From Streptomyces sp. GKU 895 (GTDB lineage: Bacteria > Actinomycetota > Actinomycetes > Streptomycetales > Streptomycetaceae): a DNA stretch of 64,000 nt. Both the position numbers and the translations under genes were made by a program. Where the stretch lies: NCBI GenBank assembly GCA_002027195.1, contig MWJO01000005.1, positions 62,001 to 126,000 of the forward strand. Reading direction: 5' to 3'. Below, piece by piece: positions 1 through 9,065 of this stretch (the stretch's first letter is position 1; every line of letters begins with the position of its first letter). The notes beneath the pieces were generated by a model. That model made no database searches and had not been told where the DNA came from. It saw nothing but the letters and a program-made list of their open reading frames with translations.

Positions 1-435
1 GCCCGCCTTGAGGGAGAGACCGACGAGGGTCTTGCCCTCGGAGGCGCCCGCCTCGTCGCCGAACATCTGGCCCATGACGACCGTGTCCTTGGGAATGGTC
101 GTGACGGCCTTCAGCGTCTTCAGGGTGCCCAGCTGGGACCACTTGACGTAGTTGATGGCGGAGTCCTCGGCGACCATCACCGACGTCACGTCGCTGTCGG
201 TGACCTTCCCGCCGACGGGAATCTCCTCGGTCACCTTGACGACCTCGATCCGATCCCCGGCCTGCAGCACCAGCATGGTCGCACCCAGCGCCCCCACCAG
301 AATCAGCAGCACCGCCAGCGCGGCCAACGCCGGTTTGCGCTCGCGAGGCGGGGTGGGAAGGCGGTCACCGACCGACGGCTGAGCCGGAGCGGCGGAACGA
401 CCCTGACCCGCCCCCGTACGCTCTTGGATCTTCAC
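1..435 (-). CDS. cpaB: CpaB/RcpC-like SAF-domain pilus assembly protein, N-terminal part
   Basis: Only the first 145 codons are inside the window; the gene runs off the left edge. The start is a GTG at 435 preceded by a GGGGAG ribosome site. The product has a short cytosolic tail, one membrane segment (about residues 35-57, rich in A, L and V) and then the start of a SAF domain: an I-P-V-G-G motif, a 'tDsDv' stretch and a second I-P-K-D-T-V turn. This is the architecture of CpaB/RcpC proteins, which act in the periplasm or at the cell surface with Tad/Flp pilus machinery. No pilus partner is visible here, so the exact role is inferred from the family. Confidence 0.75.
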   Translation of the reverse strand, partial: MKIQERTGAGQGRSAAPAQPSVGDRLPTPPRERKPALAALAVLLILVGALGATMLVLQAGDRIEVVKVTEEIPVGGKVTDSDVTSVMVAEDSAINYVKWSQLGTLKTLKAVTTIPKDTVVMGQMFGDEAGASEGKTLVGLSLKAG

Positions 436-843
436 GCAACCGCTCCCCGTACACCCAAGAAAAAGTCTGCCAAATAAGCTGGAAATTAGGACACTTCACC
501 CAGGTCCACTCGACTCATGCGAATAGCCATCGGTGGGGTGAGTGTCAAGCCATGGCACCGTATCAGCCGCACATAAGCCCCTCAAGGCGCGTTCGAGGTC
601 ACGCATCTCACCCCGCACCCTGTTATCCATCTGCAACTTCAGGCGCGCGGCGCCCAGTTATCCAGGTGCCCGAAACGGCTTGCCACCTGTGCGCGAGCGA
701 ACCGTGGACTCCTGTCCCGCCCGGCCCGTGATGCGACGTCCGTCACCACCCGCCCATGAGGCCTGCACGATTCACTCACGAAGCCCGACAGGCACCGTGC
801 CATGATCTTTCCTCGGTTTCACGGACACGGGGGCGTTGGACAC
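436..843. other. intergenic region, divergent promoters expected
   Basis: About 400 bases between the leftward CpaB-like gene and the rightward membrane-protein gene. The part near 470-500 is AT-rich for this genome. I see no convincing reading frame, RNA gene or inverted repeat. It should hold promoters for both flanking genes, but I could not assign boxes with confidence. Confidence 0.4.
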
Positions 844-1755
844 ATGGCAAAGGCAAGCGCAGACCTTCTGCCCGTCGGCGGGGCGGCACTGGCGTCCGAC
901 CCGCGGGTCCTGGCGGCGGCCCGCGCGATCGGCGCCCGCACCGGGGTCGACTACACGAACGACGCGGCGGTGTCGGCGTTGCTGGCGGAGCGGCGCAAGG
1001 CGGCCCACGACGCCCAGTACCGGCCGTTGGCGTGGCTGAGCGGCCTGATGATGGCCGCGGCCGTGGTCTGGGCTGTGGTGGCACTGGACGTACCCGCGCT
1101 CGACCGGAGGACGGCACTCGCGGCGGTCCCGGTCCTCATCGTGGCCATCGCCCTGTACGTCCGGGTCCGCAAGGGCTGGAGGCGCGAGCTGACGCACCCC
1201 GCCCTCGCCGGTTACCGCGAGCTGCTGGGCGTTGCCCTGGCCCACGGGCTGCCGCTCGCGCATGTGCCGCCGTGGCTGGAGGGGCGGCCGGAGTACGACT
1301 CGACGAGCACGGACCAGGCGGGGAACCGGAAGGGAGCGACGCCGATCCCGACGTATCCGAAGGTCGATACGGCCGCCGCACCGACTCCCACCCCGCCGGC
1401 GCCCGCGGTGGTCACCGTCCCCCCGAAGCCGCCCGCCGTCTCCGAGTACGAGCGCATCGCCGACGCCGGCGGCTGGCACGACGAGGCGGGCTGTCTGCTG
1501 ATCTTCGCGGGCGCCATCGGCGCAGGGTGGGCCTGGCAGGAGACCGAGCCGCTCGGTTACGGCCTCCTGGCCCTGATCCCGCTGGCGGTCGCCGTCTGGC
1601 TGGCCGGCAGCAGGCAGGGCAACGAGAAGACCCGGCTGCGGGCGGAGGCGACGGAGTACGTCAGGGCGGTCGCGGCGGCGCAGGCGGCGGGCGCGCAGGT
1701 GCCCGAACTGTCGCCGCAGCTGAAGAAGTTGCTGCACGGCACATACGCCCCGTAA
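844..1755 (+). CDS. four-segment membrane protein of unknown function
   Basis: A 303-residue protein; the ATG at 844 (MAKAS) is preferred to the longer frame because a G-rich ribosome site lies just upstream and the extra residues look random. Two membrane segments lie at about residues 60-80 and 84-104, followed by a basic stretch, a Pro/Thr-rich linker (about 150-190) and two more segments near 210-255, with a charged C-terminal tail. I do not recognise the family. It is the first gene of a plus-strand run of envelope and secretion-related genes reaching 12111, which suggests an envelope role. Confidence 0.7.
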   Translation: MAKASADLLPVGGAALASDPRVLAAARAIGARTGVDYTNDAAVSALLAERRKAAHDAQYRPLAWLSGLMMAAAVVWAVVALDVPALDRRTALAAVPVLIVAIALYVRVRKGWRRELTHPALAGYRELLGVALAHGLPLAHVPPWLEGRPEYDSTSTDQAGNRKGATPIPTYPKVDTAAAPTPTPPAPAVVTVPPKPPAVSEYERIADAGGWHDEAGCLLIFAGAIGAGWAWQETEPLGYGLLALIPLAVAVWLAGSRQGNEKTRLRAEATEYVRAVAAAQAAGAQVPELSPQLKKLLHGTYAP

Positions 1756-1794
1756 GCACACAGAAGACCCGACCCAAGGCCGAGGAGTCCCCCC

Positions 1795-2547
1795 ATGAAG
1801 CGCGCCGCACCGGCCGCCCTCTCCCTCGTCTCCGTTCTGTCCCTCGCCACGCTGACGGCGTGCGGCGGAGCGGGCGGAGGTTCGGACGCGAAGACGACCG
1901 ACCAGGCGAAGGCCACGCCTACGCCCTCGGCCACCGCCTCTGTGGCCAAGCCCGCCGCGGACCCGGCGAAGGAACTGGCGAAGCTGCTCGTCACGAAGGT
2001 CAAGTCCGACGACAACGACTACACCGTCACCGAACCGGCCGCGGGCGACGCGATGGCCACCAGCCAGGAACAGTTGACGCTCGACAACAAGGTCTGCGCC
2101 CCGATGGCGTACGCCACGAACTACCTCCCGCTCGGCGACCCCGACGCGTCACTGGTCCGCCTCGCCGACAACGGCAGGACCGTCTACACCTACATCACCC
2201 TCGCCAGCTACTCGGCGGGCAAGGCCGAGGCGGCGATGAAGGGCCTGGCCGAGGCGGCCTCCGCCTGCACGGCGGGCTACACCGCCAAGTCCGCCAAGGC
2301 CTCCACCACTTACTCCTCGGTGAAGAAGGAGACGGCTCCGGCGGCTACGGGCGCGGACGAGTCGATCGCCACCGTCTCGACGGTCCCGTACAAGGGCACC
2401 CAGACGATGCGCACCCAGACCTTCCGCTTCGGCGACACGATCGTCAACTACTTCTCGATCGACAGCGGCGGCTTCATCAACGGCCGCTCGGCCCAGGCCA
2501 CGGTCCCCGCGGATGTGGTCAAGGCGCAGAACGCGAAGCTCGGTTAG
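1795..2547 (+). CDS. putative lipoprotein, unknown function
   Basis: A 250-residue protein with a clear lipoprotein signal: M-K-R, a hydrophobic core and a lipobox L-T-A-C at about residues 20-23, followed by a Gly/Ser/Thr-rich linker. The mature part (about 60-250) is soluble and ends near 'VVKAQNAKLG'. The start has an AGGAG site ('gaggagtcccccc') upstream. It lies 39 bases after the preceding membrane gene, so the two are probably cotranscribed. I do not recognise the domain. It is not related in sequence to the lipoprotein pair at 6045 and 6915. Confidence 0.75.
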   Translation: MKRAAPAALSLVSVLSLATLTACGGAGGGSDAKTTDQAKATPTPSATASVAKPAADPAKELAKLLVTKVKSDDNDYTVTEPAAGDAMATSQEQLTLDNKVCAPMAYATNYLPLGDPDASLVRLADNGRTVYTYITLASYSAGKAEAAMKGLAEAASACTAGYTAKSAKASTTYSSVKKETAPAATGADESIATVSTVPYKGTQTMRTQTFRFGDTIVNYFSIDSGGFINGRSAQATVPADVVKAQNAKLG

Positions 2548-2628
2548 TACCGCGCAGGTTTCGCACTAGCGAACCACCTCAGTAGAGTGCCGCGCGTGAC
2601 ATCAGGCGGGGAGCGGGGGAACTCGGCG

Positions 2629-4686
2629 ATGCGGACGACGAAGAGGGCAACCAGGACCGGAATCGGAACCACAGGAACCACCGGAGCGAGACTCCTCACG
2701 ACCCTCGCCTTCCTGTTCACCCTCTTCGCGACCGCCACCCCACCGGCCCAGGCATCGCCTTCCTCCCCCGACACCCAAGCCGCCTACCTGGCGGAGCAAC
2801 TCCGCACCGACCCGGTCTACGTCACCGACCAACTCCCCCGCGAGAGCCCGAAGTCCACCACTCCCGCCTTCGCCACCCTCGCGAAGCGCACTGGCGTCCC
2901 GACCTACGTCCTCGTCCTCCCCGGGGAGGCCGCCGCCGGCGAGGCCCTCCTCGGCACGGTCCACGACCGGCTGGGCGAGGACGGCCTCTACGTCCTGATC
3001 GACGACTCCTCGGTCACGGACGCCACGGCGTACGGCGTGACCGCCCCCGCCGACGACGCGGTCACCGTCGCCCAGTACGAACTCCCCTTCGACGCAGGCC
3101 CGTTGCGCAGCTTCGAGCGCTTCGTCGACGTGATCACTGAGGGCGGCGAGAAGGCCGCCGCACGTGCGAAGGCGGCTCGCGAGAAGTACGACGCCGACGG
3201 CGAACCGGCCGACATGTACATCGGCCCGAGCGACCGCGACAACCAGTCGTTCCTCACGGGCATGGCGATCACGGGCGTACCGCTGGCGATGCTGCTCCTG
3301 ATCCCGTACGTACGACGCTGGTGGCGCCGTAGGCCAGGAGCCCCTGTCTCCCCCAACAAGCCCAGGACCCACCGCCGTTGGCACCGACGGCTGCTTCCGG
3401 CCGCCGCCCTCGCCACCGCCGCCGCGCTCGCCGCGACCGCCCCCCACGTCTTCGACCAGACGACGTCGAGCGCGTCCCCGCGCCCCCGGGCGATCGACCT
3501 GAACGCCCGCCTGGACCGGGTCGCCGAGGGCCTGTCCCAGGACCCGATCTACCAGGACCCGGAAAGCCCCCGAGCCCTCAACAAGACGCGGCTGGCCCAA
3601 CTCCGCTCCCGCATCGCGAGGTTCGAGTCCTCGACGGGCGGCGGCCCGGTCTTCATGGCCCTCGTCCCGCAGCTGTACGAGGACGAGTCCGGAAGCGACG
3701 AGGACTACTTCGCGTACGCCGTCCACGACAAGCTGGGCAAGGACGGCGTGTACATCGTCGCCGACCCCCTGGACGGCTACATCCACACCTTCACCTACGG
3801 CCTGGACCTTGACTCCTACGGCCCTTTCTACGACCTCCCGGAGTCCGTCACCTACGGCGACGAGAAGTCGGACCAGGCCGACGACCACCTCCTCGGCGAG
3901 CGCCTCACCACGCTCATGACCGCCCTGGACAAGACGGAGCGCACGGACACCACGGACACCACGGACACTCCGACCGCACCCGACCCCGACGACGCGTACC
4001 CGTTCACCGACCCGATCACCGAGGACGACCTCAACCCGCTCTTCTACGGCGACTTCTGGCCGGGCCTGATCATCGGCGCCCTGGCCGCCGGAGCGTTGTT
4101 CGCCCTGGTGGCGGCGGCGTTGGGCATCGCCCGCAAGTCCCTCCTGCGCCGCAACCCGGAGCCGTTGCAGGCCTCGGACCTCCCCACCAAGTCACCGGCG
4201 ATGCCGACGACGGCGTACCTGCGCGACACGGCCCGCGCCGAACTCCAGTCGATGGCACGGGACTTCGGCACCGGCGAGAAGGCGGACACCCGCGCCCGCA
4301 ACCGCTACGACGCGACGCGGCTCCTGGCGCAGCAGGGCGAGAACGTGGACGGTCTGCCCCCGTCCACCCTCACCGCGGTCATCATCCTGGCCCGAGCCAC
4401 CCGCGCCGCCCTCGCCGGCGACGACAGCACCCTGTGCTGCGGCGTGAACCCGTTGCACGGCCCGGCGAAAACCAGCCGCCACGTCCGGACGTCCAGCGTG
4501 GAGAGCCGGAGGCGGATGCTCCCGGTGTGCGAGGTCTGCCTCGACGACCCCCACGAGATCCCGGCCCGCCTGCTCAAGCTGCCGCCGAACGGACGGCCGT
4601 ACTACGAGGACGAGTTGCTGTCGGAGGCCCCCAAGGGCTTCACCAAGCTGGCCCGGAAGGTACGGGAGGCGGCGCATGTCCCATAG
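2629..4686 (+). CDS. membrane protein with two TPM-like modules and a Cys/His tail
   Basis: The ATG at 2629 is preferred over an upstream GTG because of the G-rich ribosome site. After a signal or anchor segment come two copies of a module of about 130 residues. Each begins with 'dPvYv/iYq', then a helix, a T-G-(V/G)-P strand, and a conserved 'VHD(R/K)LGxDGvY(V/I)' motif. This layout resembles TPM-domain (TLP18.3/Psb32/MOLO-1) proteins, though I could not test it. Each module is followed by a membrane segment and a basic loop. The cytosolic C-terminal region ends with a C-C-G-V-N-P-L-H-G motif and, about 25 residues later, C-E-V-C: a possible zinc site. The stop overlaps the next gene, which carries the same module and motif. 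Confidence 0.7.
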   Translation: MRTTKRATRTGIGTTGTTGARLLTTLAFLFTLFATATPPAQASPSSPDTQAAYLAEQLRTDPVYVTDQLPRESPKSTTPAFATLAKRTGVPTYVLVLPGEAAAGEALLGTVHDRLGEDGLYVLIDDSSVTDATAYGVTAPADDAVTVAQYELPFDAGPLRSFERFVDVITEGGEKAAARAKAAREKYDADGEPADMYIGPSDRDNQSFLTGMAITGVPLAMLLLIPYVRRWWRRRPGAPVSPNKPRTHRRWHRRLLPAAALATAAALAATAPHVFDQTTSSASPRPRAIDLNARLDRVAEGLSQDPIYQDPESPRALNKTRLAQLRSRIARFESSTGGGPVFMALVPQLYEDESGSDEDYFAYAVHDKLGKDGVYIVADPLDGYIHTFTYGLDLDSYGPFYDLPESVTYGDEKSDQADDHLLGERLTTLMTALDKTERTDTTDTTDTPTAPDPDDAYPFTDPITEDDLNPLFYGDFWPGLIIGALAAGALFALVAAALGIARKSLLRRNPEPLQASDLPTKSPAMPTTAYLRDTARAELQSMARDFGTGEKADTRARNRYDATRLLAQQGENVDGLPPSTLTAVIILARATRAALAGDDSTLCCGVNPLHGPAKTSRHVRTSSVESRRRMLPVCEVCLDDPHEIPARLLKLPPNGRPYYEDELLSEAPKGFTKLARKVREAAHVP

Positions 4687-5959
4687 GAGCTTGAGGGGCA
4701 CCTTGGCGGCGGCGCTCTTGACCGTGCTGCTCCCGACCGCCCCCTCCCGGGCAGCCGAATCACCCGGCGAACACATCGCGAACGCCCTGCGCGACTCGCC
4801 CGTCTACGTGGCCGACGCGTACGCGGACGCCATACCCCCGTCCAGGCAACGCGAGTTGACCACGCAAATCGCGGCAACCGGCCTTCCCCTCAAGGTGGTC
4901 CTCACCCCCCTCACGAAGGGCGACGCCTTCGACGGCGAGGCGGACACCCTGGCCTCGGTGGTCCACGACCGCCTGGGCCTCCGCGAGTTCATCCTCATCA
5001 CCACGGACGGCGACTTCACCGACGCCCTCAACGGCTACGAGTGGCCGTCCGACACCCACCAGACGAGGGATGCCGTGGCGGCGGCCGGCTTCCTGGACGA
5101 GACGCGGGACGCGGGCCTGGCGGACCTGACGTCGAAGGCGGTGGAGCTGGTGGCGGAGGGGGACGGGACGAGGGTGTACGAGGAGTCGACACAGAACTTG
5201 GGAGACCCGGCCACCTCCCCCACCCTCAAAACCCTCACACCAGGCCCGGAGAAGGAGAGTCGGGCGACCTGGCCGCCACGGGCAGCCATCACGCTGACGC
5301 TGCTCACCCTGCTGACGCCGGGCGCCGCCCTGCTGCTCGTACGAAAGCGCCGTAGGACAACCGGCCCCCCGCCTTCCCCCTTCGCGTACCCCCAGACGGT
5401 GTTCGCGGCGGCCAGAGCAGCCGACGAGAGCGCCCTGCGCCGCCGGGCGGAGGCGGAGGTCATCGCACTCGGCGAGGCGGCGACGCGGCCCGAAACACCC
5501 TCACCACAGAGGGCGTTGGACGCGTACACCGCCGCAGGCACGGTCCTCGACTCCGCACGCGGCCTGCCGGACCTGGCGGGCGTCCTGGCCCTGGTGACAG
5601 AGGGCCGCGACGCCCTGACCCCCACGTCCCCCGCGCCTCTCCCCCTCTGCTTCTTCAACCCCCTGCACGGCCGCGCGACCCACCGCACCACCTGGCGCCC
5701 CCTGGGCCGCCAGAACCGCGCCCAGGTGGCCACCTGCCCCACCTGCACCGAGGCCCTGCACCACCACCGCGCCCCCGAAGTCCTCACCGACACGACGCCG
5801 GACGGCCGCCAGGTCCCGTACTTCGAGTTGCCGGCCGAGTCGAGCGTGTGGGCGGCTACGGGGTACGGGTCGCTGCTGCGGGGTGGGGATTCGCTGACGG
5901 AGAGGGTGACGCGGGGTGACTTCACGCGAACCCAGGACAGGCGCTTGGACTCGCGCTGA
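4676..5959 (+). CDS. membrane protein with one TPM-like module and a Cys/His tail
   Basis: A 427-residue paralogue of the protein just upstream, overlapping its stop by 11 bases and therefore translationally coupled. It has a signal peptide (about 1-25), one TPM-like module with 'DSPVYVADAY' and 'VHDRLGL', a membrane segment around residues 205-225, a basic stretch, and a helical cytosolic domain. The tail again carries C-F-F-N-P-L-H-G followed about 24 residues later by C-P-T-C. The shared N-P-L-H-G...C-x-x-C pattern suggests a small metal-binding knuckle on the cytosolic side. The function is unknown. Confidence 0.7.
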   Translation: MSHRSLRGTLAAALLTVLLPTAPSRAAESPGEHIANALRDSPVYVADAYADAIPPSRQRELTTQIAATGLPLKVVLTPLTKGDAFDGEADTLASVVHDRLGLREFILITTDGDFTDALNGYEWPSDTHQTRDAVAAAGFLDETRDAGLADLTSKAVELVAEGDGTRVYEESTQNLGDPATSPTLKTLTPGPEKESRATWPPRAAITLTLLTLLTPGAALLLVRKRRRTTGPPPSPFAYPQTVFAAARAADESALRRRAEAEVIALGEAATRPETPSPQRALDAYTAAGTVLDSARGLPDLAGVLALVTEGRDALTPTSPAPLPLCFFNPLHGRATHRTTWRPLGRQNRAQVATCPTCTEALHHHRAPEVLTDTTPDGRQVPYFELPAESSVWAATGYGSLLRGGDSLTERVTRGDFTRTQDRRLDSR

Positions 5960-6044
5960 TCTCGCCGACAGAGGCCGCGGCACCCACTGCCCCACCGCTC
6001 CCGAATTCCCTCCTCAGATTTCATGTCTCACAGGAATTGCATCC

Positions 6045-6707
6045 TTGAAGCCCCACCGCCTGCCCATCGCTGCTGCCCTCGCTGCCACAGCGACCCTGCT
6101 CCTCACCGCCTGCGGCAACGGGGACAGCGAATCCTCCGGACCCGCCCCGGCAGCAGAGACACCGAGAAAGTCGGCAACGCGGGCGGTTGAACCCACTGAA
6201 CCCGCTGAAGACAGGCCGGACGGCGTGGACATCTCGCTGCCCGAGGACATCAACCTGGTCTTCGACTGGACCAAGCCCGAGGACGAGAACGAAGCGGCGG
6301 CCATGGACGGTGCCGCGAACTTCCTTCGAGCCATCTTTCGGGGCGTCGACAAGGGCACCACTGAGGACGCGGCTGTCACTACGTACGCCACCGGCGGCGG
6401 CCTGAAGTACGCGACCACGCAGATCAACGCCTACATCGACGGTGGCTGGACTGTCACCGGCACCCGGCGCCATTACGACGCCACCACACGGTCCACCTCG
6501 AACGGTGAGTCGGTGGAGGTGGCGTTCTGCTCGGACTCGACCAAGTTCTACGGCAAGGAGACCAAGACGGGGAAAGTCCTCAAGACCGAGCCCAGCATCA
6601 AGGACTTCAGCCACTTCGACATCATCATGGTCAAGTACCCCACGGGCACGGACCTGTGGCAGGCGTCCAAGGTGTACGTCCAGACGGAATCGGCGAGGTG
6701 CCGGTGA
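6045..6707 (+). CDS. putative lipoprotein, first of a tandem pair
   Basis: The start is taken as TTG at 6045: an AGGA box lies nine bases before it, and it puts the lipobox L-T-A-C at residues 18-21 as in the downstream copy. The mature protein opens with a low-complexity linker and then 'DGVDISLPED', 'VFDWTKPED', 'NEAAAMDGAANFLRAI' and 'TTYATGGGLKY', shared almost residue for residue with the next gene. It ends 'WQASKVYVQT'. The fold and function are not recognised. It is likely a surface-anchored solute- or protein-binding lipoprotein, by signal only. Confidence 0.75.
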   Translation: MKPHRLPIAAALAATATLLLTACGNGDSESSGPAPAAETPRKSATRAVEPTEPAEDRPDGVDISLPEDINLVFDWTKPEDENEAAAMDGAANFLRAIFRGVDKGTTEDAAVTTYATGGGLKYATTQINAYIDGGWTVTGTRRHYDATTRSTSNGESVEVAFCSDSTKFYGKETKTGKVLKTEPSIKDFSHFDIIMVKYPTGTDLWQASKVYVQTESARCR

Positions 6708-6914
6708 CCGGAGCCCGAAGGTCCGAACGCAGCTCGTCGGCACGTCCAGGGCTGTCGCCCGTTCGGGCACGATCAGGACACAGCTCACACCCGCAGACGC
6801 CCCATATGACTGGTATTGACCCTGTTCGCAGGGAACTTCGCTGTGGCGAAAGCGGGAACCTCACCGATAGCGTCAGACCTCTTGACTGGACTGTTTTCTC
6901 ACGGGGAGTTCACT

Positions 6915-7586
6915 GTGAAGCGCCGCACTTTGCCCGTTGCCGCCGCGCTGGTGGCGACGGCTTCACTGCTGTTGACGGCCTGCGGCAGCGGGGATGACGG
7001 CTCGAAGGACAACGACAAGATCGCAGGCGCGGGCCAGGGGGCGCAGTCGCCGAGCGCGTCGGCGTCGACCTCCGGAGCGCCGGCGGAGGACAAGCCTGAT
7101 GGCGTGGATCTGTCGCTCCCCAAAGACTTGACCATGGTCTTCGACTGGACCGAGCCGAAGGACAAGAACGAGGCAGCGGCGATGGACGACGCCGCGAACT
7201 TCCTCCGAGCCATCTACCGAGGCATCGACAAGCGCACCACCAAGGACGCGGCCCTGACCACGTACGCCACCGGCGACGGACTCCACTACGGAGAGGTGCA
7301 GATCAACGCCTGGATCAAGGGGGGCTGGACGGCAACCGGCACGGAGCGCCACTACGACGTCAGTACCCGGTCCGCCACGAACGACCAAGCCGTGGAGGTG
7401 GCGTTCTGCGTGGACTCGACCAAGTTCTACGGCAAGGAGATCAAGACCGGAAAGGTCTTGAAGACCGAGCCCAGCATCAAGGACTTCGACTACTTCAAGA
7501 TCATCATGACCAAGTACCCCACAGCTGACGACCTGTGGCAGGCGTCCAAGGTCTACGTCCAGACCAAGGCGGCGAAGTGCCAGTGA
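6915..7586 (+). CDS. putative lipoprotein, second of a tandem pair
   Basis: GTG start at 6915 with a GGGGAG site seven bases upstream. It has a lipobox L-T-A-C near residue 21, a longer Ser/Ala linker than its neighbour, then the same core as the 6045 product ('DGVDLSLPKD', 'VFDWTEPKD', 'YATGDGLHY', 'FCVDSTKFYGKE', 'KTEPSIKDF'). The two genes are clearly an old tandem duplication: the linkers have diverged while the mature domains are held. The stop overlaps the start of the following secreted-protein gene (GTGA), so those two are coupled. Confidence 0.78.
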   Translation: MKRRTLPVAAALVATASLLLTACGSGDDGSKDNDKIAGAGQGAQSPSASASTSGAPAEDKPDGVDLSLPKDLTMVFDWTEPKDKNEAAAMDDAANFLRAIYRGIDKRTTKDAALTTYATGDGLHYGEVQINAWIKGGWTATGTERHYDVSTRSATNDQAVEVAFCVDSTKFYGKEIKTGKVLKTEPSIKDFDYFKIIMTKYPTADDLWQASKVYVQTKAAKCQ

Positions 7587-8662
7587 GCGGACCCCGACGC
7601 ATACTGAGCGGCACCGCAGCCCTGACTCTGGCCCTCAGCGGCCTCCTCCTCGCGCAGCCGGCCTACGCGGCAGGGCCGGCGGGCAAGGACGAGGGTGCCA
7701 GTACGGAGCAGTCCGGCGGAGGAGATTCGACTGGCATCCACGCCGCCGCCAAAGTCCAGTACTCCGGCTCCGTCACCAAGAACGGCAGCACCGGCAACGT
7801 GACGTCCGCCGACGTCAACTGGACGCCCCCGCCCTGCTGGTACGCCCCCTACCTCGGTGCCAAGGACTTCAAGAAGAAGATGTCCGATGAGATCGAGCAG
7901 GCGAAGAACACCCCCGGCATGGGCGGCACCGCCGGAACGGCGATCGGCCAGGTGCAGCAGCACTACGAGGACGACTACGGCTGGACCGACCACCCCGGCT
8001 ACAAGGACTACAACGTCGACAAGGACGGCGAGGGAATGTTCTGGGCCGGGGTGGAGAACCCCAACGAGCCCGACGTCCTCAAGCGCAACTCCTGCAACGA
8101 ACTCCCCTTCTGGGTCGAGAACGGCAACACCCCGCCGCCCCAGTACCCGGAGGCGATCAAGCCGGAGATCCTCGCGGCCCTGGCGTACCAGCACATGACG
8201 CTGCCGGACACCAAGGTCACCCTCGCCCCCGCGGCCACGACCAAGGTGAACCTCCCGACCTGGGCCTGGCTCGACAAGGCAGTGTTCGACGAAGTCCAGG
8301 CGACGGCGGCCGTCAACGTCCCCGGTTTCAACATCCAGGCGACGACAACGGCCAAGCCGGTGTCCCTGAAGCTGGAGCCGGGCACGGACGACGCCCAGAC
8401 CTACCCGGCTTCGGGCGAGTGCACGATCAACGCCGACGGCTCGATCGGCGAACCGTACGCGAAGGGCAAGTCGCACGAGACCCCGCCCTGCGGCCTCAAG
8501 TACCTGCGCTCCTCGGGCGACGGAACCTACAAACTCCGCGCCACGATCACCTGGCAAATCTCCTGGACCGGCACAGGCGGCGCCGGCGGCGACCTGCCCG
8601 ACGGCACCTTCGGCAACGAACAGGCCGTGACCGTCCAGGAAATCCAGGCCGTCAACCGCTGA
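7583..8662 (+). CDS. secreted protein of unknown function
   Basis: The GTG at 7583 overlaps the preceding stop codon and opens a good Sec signal: S-G-P-R-R, a hydrophobic core, then 'QPAYAA-G' (cleavage about residue 30). The mature part of about 330 residues has four cysteines (in 'PPPCWYAPY', 'RNSCNELPFW', 'GECTINADG' and 'PPCGLKYLR') that could form two disulfides, and many aromatic residues. A charged segment 'DFKKKMSDEIEQAKN' lies at about residue 95. I do not recognise the domain. Coupling to the lipoprotein pair suggests they work together on the cell surface. Confidence 0.72.
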   Translation: MSGPRRILSGTAALTLALSGLLLAQPAYAAGPAGKDEGASTEQSGGGDSTGIHAAAKVQYSGSVTKNGSTGNVTSADVNWTPPPCWYAPYLGAKDFKKKMSDEIEQAKNTPGMGGTAGTAIGQVQQHYEDDYGWTDHPGYKDYNVDKDGEGMFWAGVENPNEPDVLKRNSCNELPFWVENGNTPPPQYPEAIKPEILAALAYQHMTLPDTKVTLAPAATTKVNLPTWAWLDKAVFDEVQATAAVNVPGFNIQATTTAKPVSLKLEPGTDDAQTYPASGECTINADGSIGEPYAKGKSHETPPCGLKYLRSSGDGTYKLRATITWQISWTGTGGAGGDLPDGTFGNEQAVTVQEIQAVNR

Positions 8663-8732
8663 CACGCACAGTAAATGCCGCATGCAAGCGGTTCGTGTGT
8701 CCCGCGCGAGAACGCACGGAGAAGGAGAATCG

Positions 8733-9020
8733 ATGTCGGACTTGATCGTGGATTACACCCTGCTCAGCAATTCTGCAAAACAACTCAACGAGATCGAGAA
8801 AGAGTTCAAGGAACTCGGCGAATGGAAAAAGGAAATTACCTCCGTCGTCGGCGCGACCGAACTCAAGAAAGCCATGACCGATTTCATCGACAACTGGGAC
8901 GACAACCGGAAGAAACTCCTCGAGGACCTGGAGAGCGTCGGAAAGATGGTCGAGGGAACCCGGGATGCCTTCATTGGCCTCGATAACGAATTGGCCAAGA
9001 CCGGCAAGAAAAATAAGTGA
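8733..9020 (+). CDS. small WXG100/ESAT-6-like helical protein, probable type VII substrate
   Basis: A 95-residue all-helical, highly charged protein with no signal peptide; ATG at 8733 with a strong AAGGAG site. Its size and helix-turn-helix layout match WXG100-type proteins: a first helix 'LLSNSAKQLNEIEKEF', a Trp-containing turn region ('FIDNWDDNRKK', W-D in place of W-x-G), and a second long helix ending in lysines. It lies 45 bases before a gene with a putative type VII secretion signal. Codons are unusually A/T-rich for this genome (aaa, aat, gaa). It may be the partner or chaperone of the next product. Family assignment is by pattern only. Confidence 0.6.
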   Translation: MSDLIVDYTLLSNSAKQLNEIEKEFKELGEWKKEITSVVGATELKKAMTDFIDNWDDNRKKLLEDLESVGKMVEGTRDAFIGLDNELAKTGKKNK

Positions 9021-9065
9021 GTTGAACCCGATCAACTATTGAAGCGCTGTCTGTGGGGGAGAAGA

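Noticed and set aside
2557..2575. Hairpin GGTTTCGC-ACTA-GCGAACC between 2547 and 2629
   Set aside because: One bulge and no following T run; the gap is short and genes on both sides may be one operon. Too weak to call a terminator.
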